A stretch of DNA of 5,343 nt from NCBI GenBank assembly GCA_002402125.1, contig NVVG01000140.1, forward strand, positions 1 to 5,343, read 5' to 3'. Shown in pieces: positions 1 to 5,343 of this stretch. This DNA is from Moraxellaceae bacterium (GTDB taxonomy: Bacteria > Pseudomonadota > Gammaproteobacteria > Pseudomonadales > Ketobacteraceae). The position numbers and the translations under genes were made by a program. How positions within the stretch are numbered: the first letter of the stretch is position 1; each line of letters starts with the position of its first letter. The notes beneath the pieces were generated by a model that was not told where the DNA came from, ran no database searches, and saw only the letters and a list, made by a program, of their open reading frames with translations.

Positions 1-564
1 GTATCCACAGCAAATGAATCTGATAATACTGTTGCATCTGTTGCAAACGCAAATAACTACGTAAACAATGCAGCAAATAACATTTCCACTATTGATTTAT
101 TCCCTTTAGTAGGTAGTGCTCTGAACTCTACATTGATCCCAAATTCATTGTTTACGTCCTACACCGATCACTCAAACGATTTTAATTCCGATACAAGAAG
201 CTGGCTCTACAGAGGTGCTTATACAGGAGAAGGAACAAATAGCGGTTGGCATTTAGCCATTGACAAGAAACCAGTACCAAATACAAGTACTGCAAGTATT
301 TCAGATATCACTTGGAACGCTTCGATTCCGGAAATTCAACTTTTCCCGAATCCAGCCAAGGAAAGAGCCTATTTGAAATTCAATCATCCTTTGTCTAATA
401 TTGATCTATCGATTATTAATATCAGAGGACAAGTTGAATTCCAAGCTTCCTATACTAAGGCTCAAGATATCGAGTTGAACACATCTCAATTAACGAAGGG
501 CATCTACTTTATTCAAATCAAGACACCTGAATTTTTAAGGGTATTGAAAATGATAAAGAAATAA
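1..564 (+). CDS. C-terminal part of a secreted T9SS cargo protein (5' end outside window)
   Basis: The reading frame is open from base 1 to the TAA at 562-564, giving 187 visible residues; the true start lies upstream, and the TTG at 133 is internal, not a start. The last ~77 residues (about 111-187) form a type A T9SS sorting domain. An FPNP motif at 115-118 is followed by a short beta-rich segment with an IINIRGQ strand/turn, an LTKGIYFIQI motif at 164-173, and a basic end (KMIKK). In this family the domain directs proteins with a signal peptide through the type IX system and is normally removed as the protein is attached to the surface or released. The preceding part holds an Asn/Ala-rich stretch and then RGAY (71-74) and GW (82-83). 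This resembles the end of Bacteroidota surface proteins with repetitive beta-helix-like bodies, but that comparison is from memory. The catalytic or binding part is not visible, so the function of the mature protein cannot be stated. Confidence 0.9.
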   Translation, partial: VSTANESDNTVASVANANNYVNNAANNISTIDLFPLVGSALNSTLIPNSLFTSYTDHSNDFNSDTRSWLYRGAYTGEGTNSGWHLAIDKKPVPNTSTASISDITWNASIPEIQLFPNPAKERAYLKFNHPLSNIDLSIINIRGQVEFQASYTKAQDIELNTSQLTKGIYFIQIKTPEFLRVLKMIKK

Positions 565-584
565 CGATTTTCGAATACTAAACA

Positions 585-2306
585 ATGTTCAAATTAATGA
601 GATTATACCTGTCACTTATTTTTAGTTTAGTCTCTTTCTTTGGGACTTCGAATTCCATCGACAGTCTCAAACAGTGCATTAATCAAACAAATAGTCAACT
701 CAAAAAGGTAGCGTTAAATGCAGAACTGGCCTATTCGTTTTACACGCTTGGTCATCTTGATTCAGCATTGCACTATAGTTTTATTGCCGGAAAACTGGCA
801 AAAACCAATGGGGATAAGTACCCGTACAGTGAACCGAGAGTTTTTATTTATCGAGCGCTATACTATTTTCAAAATCAAAATTTCGAAGCCGCAACAGCAG
901 AAACAGATAAGCTTTTCAAGCATATTTCAGACTTTTCCAGTCGAGACAAAAGGTACTTGTATGAAACTTATTCCATGTTTTTAATTAGAGAACAAAAACC
1001 AAAGGAAGCAATACACGTGTTGCACAAGGCGTTGAATATCTGTAAAAAAGAAGGATTAGAGCTAGGAACATTGTACATAAAGATTGGAGCTGTTTTCTAT
1101 AATATTTCCAATTACAAAAAGGCTCGGTATTACTATAATTTAGCTTTGACCTATTCTGACGTTTCACAGATCGTAGTCAAATACAATATTATAACTGCGC
1201 TCCTCCATGAGAAAAAAATTGACAAAGCATTTGAATTGTTAGGAACAATCGTTTCTGAAACTGACTCTATTACTCATAACAACTACCGATTGTTTAATCT
1301 CCTCGGGAACCTGCATGAGTCAATGAATAATTACGATAAAGCAATTTCAACACTCCTAGTCACCAATGAATTTATCAAGCAACACACCAAAGATGTTTTC
1401 AGTTTGATGGATAATAATGCTCTTCTAAGCAAGGCGTACGTTTCGAAATACGAAAAGACAAAAGAACCGTCATTATTAGACCGAGCTAAAGACCACATCG
1501 AAATCGGTCTTTTAGATGCAATAAACTCGGAACAACTGGTCTCACAACTTGATTTTTATTCGGCCCTGACAGAGGTCTTAATTTATCAACGAGACGACAA
1601 AGGAAGCTACGCTGCATTCGAAAACTACAAGACCGTACGAGATAGCTTGTATCAATTAGAGATAAATACAATAGTCGAGGAGCTGGATGTAAAATATGAA
1701 ACCGTTGAAAAACAAAAAGAAATTACGTCTCTCTTAGTAAAGCGTACAAACAAGGAGTTAGTGTACCAGAAAGCGAGAAGCAGAATGATTTTGATCATTT
1801 CAATTTCAATTTTGACGAGTCTTATTTTGCTCTTCTTTTACTATAACACCAAAGCAAAAAAGAAACGACTTCAACAGAATTTACACATCGAATCCTTGGA
1901 GAAACGTGAATTGGAGTCATTGCTTCGTCTAAAAGAAAATGAGATAAATAAGAACATTGGCTTAATTTCAGAGAAGAGTAAATTGATTCAGGAACTGAAA
2001 GACGCGTCTAATAAAACCAACTCTAACATCGATGACATTATCCAAAAATTCGAACAGAGTTATATTACTGATAAGGAGTGGGGAACTATTCAAATTCAAT
2101 TTGATTCTATTTATCAAGGCCTCATCGATCGAGCACGAAATGAAGTAGAGAAACTAACTCAAAATGACGTTAAACTACTTATTCTACTAAAATTGAAGTA
2201 CTCAAATGCAACAATGTCTGAGATCCTAAACATCTCCTACGAAGGCGTGAAGAAAGCCAAACAACGCTTGAGTAAAAAGATTGATCTTGAATTATTGTAC
2301 GCATAG
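585..2306 (+). CDS. Membrane-anchored TPR regulator with C-terminal LuxR-like HTH
   Basis: This 573-residue protein is laid out like the TPR/transmembrane/HTH regulators common in Bacteroidota. Residues 1-24 are a hydrophobic signal sequence. Residues ~40-350 are helical with TPR-like repeats, for example around 161-190 (IGAVFYNISNYKKARYYYNLAL) and 234-262 (LLGNLHESMNNYDKAISTLL). Residues ~360-395 are a charged helix, 400-421 a single transmembrane segment followed by a basic stop (KAKKKR), and 423-480 a probable coiled coil. The C-terminal ~75 residues begin at W499 and contain the LTQNDVKLLILLKL, MSEILNISYEGVKKAKQRL and SKKIDL motifs of a LuxR/GerE-like winged or HTH DNA-binding domain (about 524-568). 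The implied topology is TPR half outside the cytoplasm and DNA-binding half inside, as in a one-component sensor; ligand and target genes are unknown. ATG 585 was chosen because it gives the full signal sequence; ATG 597 (M5) is an alternative. The gene starts 20 bases after the T9SS gene with no terminator between them, so co-transcription is plausible. Confidence 0.88.
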   Translation: MFKLMRLYLSLIFSLVSFFGTSNSIDSLKQCINQTNSQLKKVALNAELAYSFYTLGHLDSALHYSFIAGKLAKTNGDKYPYSEPRVFIYRALYYFQNQNFEAATAETDKLFKHISDFSSRDKRYLYETYSMFLIREQKPKEAIHVLHKALNICKKEGLELGTLYIKIGAVFYNISNYKKARYYYNLALTYSDVSQIVVKYNIITALLHEKKIDKAFELLGTIVSETDSITHNNYRLFNLLGNLHESMNNYDKAISTLLVTNEFIKQHTKDVFSLMDNNALLSKAYVSKYEKTKEPSLLDRAKDHIEIGLLDAINSEQLVSQLDFYSALTEVLIYQRDDKGSYAAFENYKTVRDSLYQLEINTIVEELDVKYETVEKQKEITSLLVKRTNKELVYQKARSRMILIISISILTSLILLFFYYNTKAKKKRLQQNLHIESLEKRELESLLRLKENEINKNIGLISEKSKLIQELKDASNKTNSNIDDIIQKFEQSYITDKEWGTIQIQFDSIYQGLIDRARNEVEKLTQNDVKLLILLKLKYSNATMSEILNISYEGVKKAKQRLSKKIDLELLYA

Positions 2307-2518
2307 TGTGTTCGTATTCGGACGGTCTCCATTTTCATATTTCTTCATTTAAGGACATATCAGGGTAAGACGAAACTATGACACCATTCACGCCACTCAC
2401 CTACTAAATCACCTTTACCCTTGTTTTCATTGGGCTGTAGGGATGTCCCCAAAATGTACCCAACCAATAACGACCTTAATTAGAGGTAGGCTCTACTTTT
2501 GTTCTCAAAAAATAATTT
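2307..2518. other. Intergenic region, TPR regulator to lipoprotein gene
   Basis: This 212-base stretch has no convincing coding frame. Near its left end there is only a weak 5-bp hairpin (2310-2323) without a following T tract, so no clear terminator for the TPR regulator is visible. The right end holds the candidate lipoprotein promoter. The middle contains nothing I can name. Confidence 0.6.
2494..2501 (+). promoter_or_regulatory. Candidate Bacteroidota -7 promoter element for the lipoprotein gene
   Basis: The octamer TACTTTTG matches the Bacteroidota sigma-A -7 consensus TAnnTTTG exactly. It ends 17 bases before the ATG at 2519, so the predicted transcript leader is only about 10-14 bases and A-rich, as expected for translation without a Shine-Dalgarno. 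I see no good TTG -33 element 19-21 bases upstream, which lowers confidence. A 5-bp inverted repeat, TAGAG at 2481-2485 and CTCTA at 2491-2495, overlaps the first two bases of the element; it could be an operator half-site pair but is short enough to be chance. Confidence 0.45.
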
Positions 2519-3025
2519 ATGAAAAATAGAACAATCATTGCTGGTATTGTAGGTTTACTAATGTTGGGCTCTTGCGGATCAGATCTCCAAGCCTCCCTTG
2601 ATGACTCGATTAATGAAGCAGTAAAAGAAGCTGAATCAGCAAAAGAAGCTGTTACCGTAAAAGCATTTTTTGATGGAAGCCCTCAAGAATTATATGATGA
2701 ATATGTTGCTGGTTATGAAATGAAAGATGGAGGTAATGCTGAATATGCTGACAAGTCAGTTGTCTTAAAAGGTGTAGTTGTAAGGCAAACATCTTTTTCC
2801 AATGCCGAAGGCGGATCTTACCTTTTGCTCAAGTTTCTTAAACTCGAAGGCGGAATGGAAAACTGGCCTAAATTTGGTATTGTAGCACGTTTCGCTACGG
2901 ATGGTGAAAACGCCGATGCAGTGAAAGCAATGTCCGAAGGAGACGAAGTGAGTTTTGAGGGAACAATTGGAGATTATGACAGTTTCGATAAATCATTGAC
3001 GATCAAAGACTGCGAGATAAAATAG
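2519..3025 (+). CDS. Small lipoprotein with OB-fold (tRNA_anti-like) domain
   Basis: The 168-residue product starts with a lipoprotein signal peptide: basic MKNR, a hydrophobic core, then the lipobox LGSC with the acylated cysteine at residue 19. Residues ~22-48 are a charged, Ala/Glu/Lys-rich helical linker. Residues ~55-168 look like the tRNA_anti-like OB-fold family of bacterial lipoproteins: a helix with ELYDEYVAGYEM, a 'YADKSVVLKGVV' strand pair (76-87), a central strand block (101-108), a 'GIVARF' strand (120-125), 'MSEGDEVSFEGTIGDY' (138-153), and the closing strand with a Cys, LTIKDCEI (160-167). Despite the family name, no nucleic-acid role is established for these lipoproteins, and they are expected to sit in the outer or inner membrane facing the periplasm. 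No surface-export (LES) signal is obvious after Cys19. The start ATG follows an A/T-rich stretch, and the gene appears monocistronic between its own -7 element and the hairpin at 3081-3114. Confidence 0.85.
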   Translation: MKNRTIIAGIVGLLMLGSCGSDLQASLDDSINEAVKEAESAKEAVTVKAFFDGSPQELYDEYVAGYEMKDGGNAEYADKSVVLKGVVVRQTSFSNAEGGSYLLLKFLKLEGGMENWPKFGIVARFATDGENADAVKAMSEGDEVSFEGTIGDYDSFDKSLTIKDCEIK

Positions 3026-3080
3026 TGGCGTAGAACTACTTTGTGTCAGAGTTTGATACTGAAATTCAGGTCTTAAGGCG

Positions 3081-3114
3081 AACAGCGCCAATTCTACAAT
3101 GAATTGGCGCTGTT
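3081..3114 (+). terminator. Perfect 14-bp hairpin, probable transcription terminator
   Basis: Bases 3081-3094 and 3101-3114 are exact reverse complements (AACAGCGCCAATTC and its complement) around a 6-base loop, TACAAT. The hairpin lies 55 bases after the lipoprotein stop codon. The sequence after the stem (ATGCTATTAGG) has no real T tract, so it is not a textbook intrinsic terminator; it could also stabilise the mRNA 3' end. The neighbouring GGCG (3077-3080) and CGCC (3086-3089) can form a small competing hairpin that would use part of the left arm. Confidence 0.6.
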
Positions 3115-3411
3115 ATGCTATTAGGATAGCTCGGTTTAGTGCAAAGCGTAATAATATATTACTCGATAAGATGGTTTCGTTCCCAGGGCGAATACATGCA
3201 CAGCACCAAACTCTCCCTGGGCTCTGGAAATAATATTTGGACAGATCCTTTTCAAGGTATTTCACGTTTTTGAGCTTCTTTCGAGTAGGGAGTTATTTAA
3301 GCCATCCTTTCTTTTCTGTGTTAAGAATTATTGTCTAAATTGGTTCTCGCCGAGCCTCGTATTTGTCGTTTTTAAACGTTTGTGTGTTGGGTGAGGTGGG
3401 TATATAAGTAA
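3115..3411. other. Intergenic region before the cassette-like unit
   Basis: About 300 bases without a supportable gene; the longest ATG-initiated frame I followed here stops after 20 codons. It contains short inverted repeats: GTAATA/TATTAC around 3 bases in the 3150s-3160s, CCCAGGG/CCCTGGG at 3182-3188 and 3215-3221 with a 26-base loop, and an AAACGTTT palindrome near 3374-3381. None has clear meaning. The right end carries the candidate promoter for the unknown gene. Confidence 0.55.
3379..3408 (+). promoter_or_regulatory. Weak candidate promoter upstream of the unknown gene
   Basis: TTTG at 3379-3382 and TATATAAG at 3401-3408 are separated by 18 bases. This is near the TTTG / 19-21 bases / TAnnTTTG layout of Bacteroidota promoters, but the second element matches only 6 of 8 positions. 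It lies just outside the proposed cassette boundary at 3412/3413. If real, the host flank would supply the promoter, as is usual for cassettes that carry no promoter. Confidence 0.28.
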
Positions 3412-3420
3412 GTTAGCAAC
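3412..3420 (+). repeat. Left core site of cassette-like unit (GTTAGCAAC)
   Basis: This 9-mer ends 15 bases before the ATG of the unknown gene and is the exact reverse complement of 4637-4645 just after that gene's stop codon. It starts with GTT, as integron core sites (G/TTRRRY) do, although the fourth purine position is C here. In an integrated cassette the bases after the first G belong to the cassette and complement its own R'' box, which is what is seen. A 9-bp match alone could be chance; the position of both copies is what carries weight. Confidence 0.5.
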
Positions 3421-4758
3421 AATTAAAACCACTGTATGGTATTCTTCAAATCTAGACAAAAGAAAATACGAGGGTTTCTGTACGTTACAGAGAATGACGA
3501 TTTAAAATTGTTCGAGTCTTTAGTTGGCGGTAAATTCATTAAACCTGATCGTAATCCTCCTTGGCTCGTTGTTAACCATGAATTGGATGGAGTCCTTGTA
3601 ACAGAATGGCCAGGAAGACTTCTAAAAGTTCAAGTACTTAACCAATCAAATGAAAAGGATATAAATAAAGGTCTAGTTAAAGGGGTACACTATACTCGAA
3701 CATTAGGTGTAGAAATACTTGAAGAATTATCGACGGAAGTGCTTTTTAATCCCAAAGGCTCTATGATTACTCGGATTCTAGATTTTGCTAGCACTATGAA
3801 TGAAGATGACGTAAACAAACTCTCTGAATTTGAAATTACAAAAGCATCCAAAATATATTCGAATGCGTGGGATGAGTGGCTAAAAATAATGGAGCCTGAA
3901 TCAATTCATTTAAATCAGAATCACTCCAATACTCTTGCGATATTTGCTAATAATTCGCGTTCGACCTTAAACCAGAGCTTTTCGGTAATTTCCAATATTG
4001 TTGGAAAAAGGGCGGTGAAAATATTAGGCAAAAATGCTTATACTATTGACGAAGACGATGAATCCATCCTTGACAAATCTTGGTCACATGCCTCAACTAT
4101 ACTCTTACAAGCCGCAATGGCATATAATGGTCGCGAATTTATAACTAACGAAGAGATTGCTATTTTACTTACACCATGGAATTCTGTTGCTAACATCAGT
4201 CCGAAAACCATGTCTAAAATAAAACCCTATACGGTAGTATTCAGGCAAGAAAACAAATACTTTTCTGTAAATACAAAATATTTAAAACTGTTTGAAAGCA
4301 TGAAAATAGATTCTTCAAATATGTTCTTTAAAGCGGATCCGTATATGTGTGGATTACACAGTGACGATTCGGATGACATTCCTCATTTTCAATATTTCGA
4401 AAATTGTAAAACGGATCAATTAGTAGTTAAAGATTCTATTTCGTTAAAACTGGACGATATAAATATGACTAAACAACAAGTAGAAGAATATTTTGAATCT
4501 CTAGAAGTTGGAATCGGTTTTATTCTTGACTGCGTCGAAGATTTAAACAATTGGGCCAAACAGAACTACTTGGAAGGTTACATGCCTAACTTGCTTGAAG
4601 ACATTGGTAAAATTCGAGCAACGCATGAATAGAAAAGTTGCTAACACGTCCTATGCCCTAGCGCTGCTGCTTTCTTCGGGAATTTCTCTTTTTCTATGGA
4701 AAAAAATCTTAATTTCAGGAAACCGACTTTGGTAAGCGCCGTTGCATAGCCTTGAACG
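3413..4758 (+). mobile_element. Integron-cassette-like unit carrying one unknown gene
   Basis: The proposed unit runs from the second base of the left core site to the G of the GTT at 4758-4760. It holds one plus-strand gene (3436-4632) nearly end to end, with 23 bases in front and an attC-like palindrome behind it. Joining base 4758 to base 3413 in a circle would recreate a GTTAGCAAC site that pairs fully with GTTGCTAAC at 4637-4645. At ~1.35 kb it is longer than most cassettes. No integrase gene or array of further cassettes is in the window, so it would be a lone or distal cassette. Alternatives are a chance arrangement or a different, non-integron mobile unit with attC-like ends. Confidence 0.5.
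3436..4632 (+). CDS. Unknown 398-residue protein, cassette passenger
   Basis: I do not recognise the family. The product has no signal peptide and no transmembrane segment, so it is probably cytoplasmic. The first 15 residues are basic (KSRQKKIR). Residues ~15-110 look like a mixed alpha/beta domain with PPWLVVNHELDGVLVTEWPG (41-60) and a strand LLKVQVL (62-68), then HYTRTLGVEILEEL (85-98) and VLFNPKG (102-108). Residues ~110-200 are mostly helical and include AWDEWLKIMEPESIHL (144-159). A helical block with HASTILLQAAMAYNGREFITNEEIAILLTPWN (218-249) follows, then a beta stretch (264-280), an Asp-rich patch SDDSDD (309-314), and a helical end (345-398). There is no Walker motif, zinc-ligand cluster or obvious catalytic triad. 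The start ATG lies 15 bases after the left core site, and the stop is 4 bases before the right one, the tight packing typical of cassette genes. Function is unknown. Confidence 0.85.
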   Translation: MVFFKSRQKKIRGFLYVTENDDLKLFESLVGGKFIKPDRNPPWLVVNHELDGVLVTEWPGRLLKVQVLNQSNEKDINKGLVKGVHYTRTLGVEILEELSTEVLFNPKGSMITRILDFASTMNEDDVNKLSEFEITKASKIYSNAWDEWLKIMEPESIHLNQNHSNTLAIFANNSRSTLNQSFSVISNIVGKRAVKILGKNAYTIDEDDESILDKSWSHASTILLQAAMAYNGREFITNEEIAILLTPWNSVANISPKTMSKIKPYTVVFRQENKYFSVNTKYLKLFESMKIDSSNMFFKADPYMCGLHSDDSDDIPHFQYFENCKTDQLVVKDSISLKLDDINMTKQQVEEYFESLEVGIGFILDCVEDLNNWAKQNYLEGYMPNLLEDIGKIRATHE

Positions 4759-4764
4759 TTATAG
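4637..4764 (+). repeat. attC-like imperfect palindrome (right end of cassette-like unit)
   Basis: The element starts with GTTGCTAAC (4637-4645, R''-like), then a 5-base spacer, then an arm at 4651-4665. That arm pairs with 4735-4749: CTATGC/GCATAG (6 bp), a symmetric 4x4 internal loop (4657-4660 against 4740-4743), and GCGCT/AGCGC (5 bp). An 8-base spacer (4750-4757) leads to GTTATAG at 4758-4764 (R'-like). The inside also folds: TCGG (4676-4679) with CCGA (4723-4726), TTTC (4683-4686) with GAAA (4719-4722), and TTTTTC (4689-4694) with GAAAAA (4699-4704) around TATG. This makes one long imperfect hairpin of about the size of large attC sites. The boxes do not fit RYYYAAC/GTTRRRY at every position. 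Confidence 0.5.
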
Positions 4765-4888
4765 GTAATGCTATTGGTGTACCCATGTCCAAGAGATGGC
4801 CATAGTAAACGGCACCAAAAATGCAGTGGTATTAAAAAATCATAGGTCGAAGACGTTGCCACTAATTGCTCCTGTGGTATATAACTTA
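4765..4888. other. Non-coding stretch between attC-like site and LytTR gene
   Basis: This 124-base stretch has no supportable gene. A 25-codon frame from the ATG at 4768 ends at TAG and resembles nothing I can name. It contains an 8-base palindrome, ATGGCCAT, at 4796-4803. Read on the minus strand it would be the 3' untranslated region of the LytTR gene; a T6 run appears there, but only a 3-bp stem precedes it, so no convincing terminator is visible. Confidence 0.5.
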
Positions 4889-5343
4889 TTATTGTCCTTC
4901 CAGCCATACTTTGAAAGATTTCACTCTGTCTCGAGCAACGATGATATCCTCATCAAAAGGAAGTGTTAACTCTATTTTTAAACGTGAATTTCTAAAATTT
5001 AAAACAGTATCAATCGCATCAATTTTCACAATGTACTTTCGATTCACTCGAAAATAATTTTTCGGTGATACTTGACCTGAAATGACATCCAACGAATCAT
5101 CCAGACAAAATTGTTTTCCACTTGATGTAAGTAAAAAAGACCCCTTCAGTCGACTAAAAAAACCAGCAATTTCATCGTCTTTAAACACTCTCAACCGGTC
5201 GCCAATTTTCACCGTAAACCGCTCTTTATATTCATTGGATTTCATCTGGTCTAGAATAGAGGTCATTGCCTGCTGATATCCTGTCGCATCTTTGCCATGA
5301 TAGGTTTCAAATTTTTCAAAAATGTTCTGAAGGTCTGTTTTCC
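4889..5343 (-). CDS. LytTR-family response regulator, C-terminal part (5' end outside window)
   Basis: Read on the minus strand, the frame is open from the right edge to the TAA at 4889-4891, giving 150 complete visible residues; the ATG at 5264-5266 is internal (M26), because the frame continues upstream with receiver/linker-like sequence. Residues 1-25 (KTDLQNIFEKFETYHG...) fit the last receiver helix and the linker of Bacteroidota LytT-type regulators. Residues ~40-146 form the LytTR DNA-binding domain: ERFTVKIGDRLRVF (40-53), DDEIAGFF (55-62), the conserved YFRVNRKYIVKIDAI (96-110), RLKIEL (120-125), and the closing VARDRVKSFKVWL (135-147). Such proteins bind direct-repeat promoters after phosphorylation by a partner histidine kinase, normally encoded next door and here beyond the right edge. 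The gene converges on the cassette-like unit. The receiver aspartate is not in view. Confidence 0.9.
   Translation of the reverse strand, partial: KTDLQNIFEKFETYHGKDATGYQQAMTSILDQMKSNEYKERFTVKIGDRLRVFKDDEIAGFFSRLKGSFLLTSSGKQFCLDDSLDVISGQVSPKNYFRVNRKYIVKIDAIDTVLNFRNSRLKIELTLPFDEDIIVARDRVKSFKVWLEGQ

Noticed and set aside
985..1671. Minus-strand open frames inside the TPR regulator
   Set aside because: They lie wholly opposite a well-supported gene and show no family signature; they are shadows.
2310..2323. Hairpin GTTCG/CGGAC after the TPR regulator as a terminator
   Set aside because: The stem is 5 bp including a G-T wobble, and no T tract directly follows.
3182..3221. CCCAGGG/CCCTGGG inverted repeat as an operator or RNA structure
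   Set aside because: Seven-base arms with a 26-base loop are weak, and nothing nearby ties them to a gene start or end.
4768..4845. Short plus-strand frame with a CPRDGH-type stretch, considered as a remnant of a transposase zinc motif
   Set aside because: Only 25 codons, a single Cys pair without proper spacing, and a stop codon immediately upstream; no support for a pseudogene.
3399..4884. Direct repeat GGTATATAA at 3399-3407 and 4876-4884, as a possible target-site duplication
   Set aside because: AT-rich 9-mers recur by chance in a window of this size, and the copies do not abut the proposed boundaries (4-5 bases away on the left, over 100 on the right).
4758..4886. A possible second small cassette, with GTTATA at 4758-4763 complementary to TATAAC at 4881-4886
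   Set aside because: The match is only 6 bp, the space between holds no gene, and the required palindrome would extend into the LytTR coding sequence.
4641..4907. An 88-codon minus-strand open frame across the attC-like region
   Set aside because: It overlaps the palindromic non-coding element and the 3' end of the LytTR gene, has low-complexity unprotein-like composition, and matches no family I know.

Overview
The window looks like a chromosomal fragment of a Bacteroidota bacterium, most likely a flavobacterium-like or cytophaga-like lineage. Four things point there: a C-terminal type IX secretion (T9SS) sorting domain at the left edge, a signal peptide/TPR/transmembrane/HTH regulator of a Bacteroidota type, a LytTR response regulator at the right edge, and A-rich translation starts without a Shine-Dalgarno sequence, one of them preceded by a TAnnTTTG-type -7 element. 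No rRNA, tRNA, CRISPR array, transposase or integrase gene is visible.

Layout: 1-564 (+) is the C-terminal 187 residues of a secreted T9SS cargo protein. Twenty bases later, 585-2306 (+) encodes a membrane-anchored regulator with a TPR sensor half predicted outside the cytoplasm and a LuxR-like HTH inside. A 212-base gap with a candidate promoter leads to 2519-3025 (+), a small lipoprotein with an OB-fold (tRNA_anti-like) domain. A perfect 14-bp hairpin at 3081-3114 probably ends that transcript. After about 300 bases without genes, 3436-4632 (+) encodes a 398-residue protein that I cannot assign to a family. A 256-base non-coding stretch follows, and 4889-5343 (-) is the C-terminal part of a convergently transcribed LytTR response regulator.

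The most interesting signal surrounds the unknown gene. A 9-bp site ending 15 bases before its start codon (3412-3420) is the exact reverse complement of a 9-bp site starting 4 bases after its stop codon (4637-4645). The second site opens a ~125-base imperfect palindrome whose arms (4651-4665 and 4735-4749) pair as 6 bp, a 4x4 internal loop, then 5 bp. This is the arrangement of an integron gene cassette: the cassette begins with the 3' part of its own core site and ends with an attC site whose R'' box complements those first bases. I read 3413-4758 as a cassette-like mobile unit inserted between the lipoprotein gene and the LytTR gene. No integrase is in the window, so this rests on sequence architecture only.

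Functional links between the genes are weak. The T9SS protein and the TPR regulator are close enough to be co-transcribed; the other genes look like separate units.
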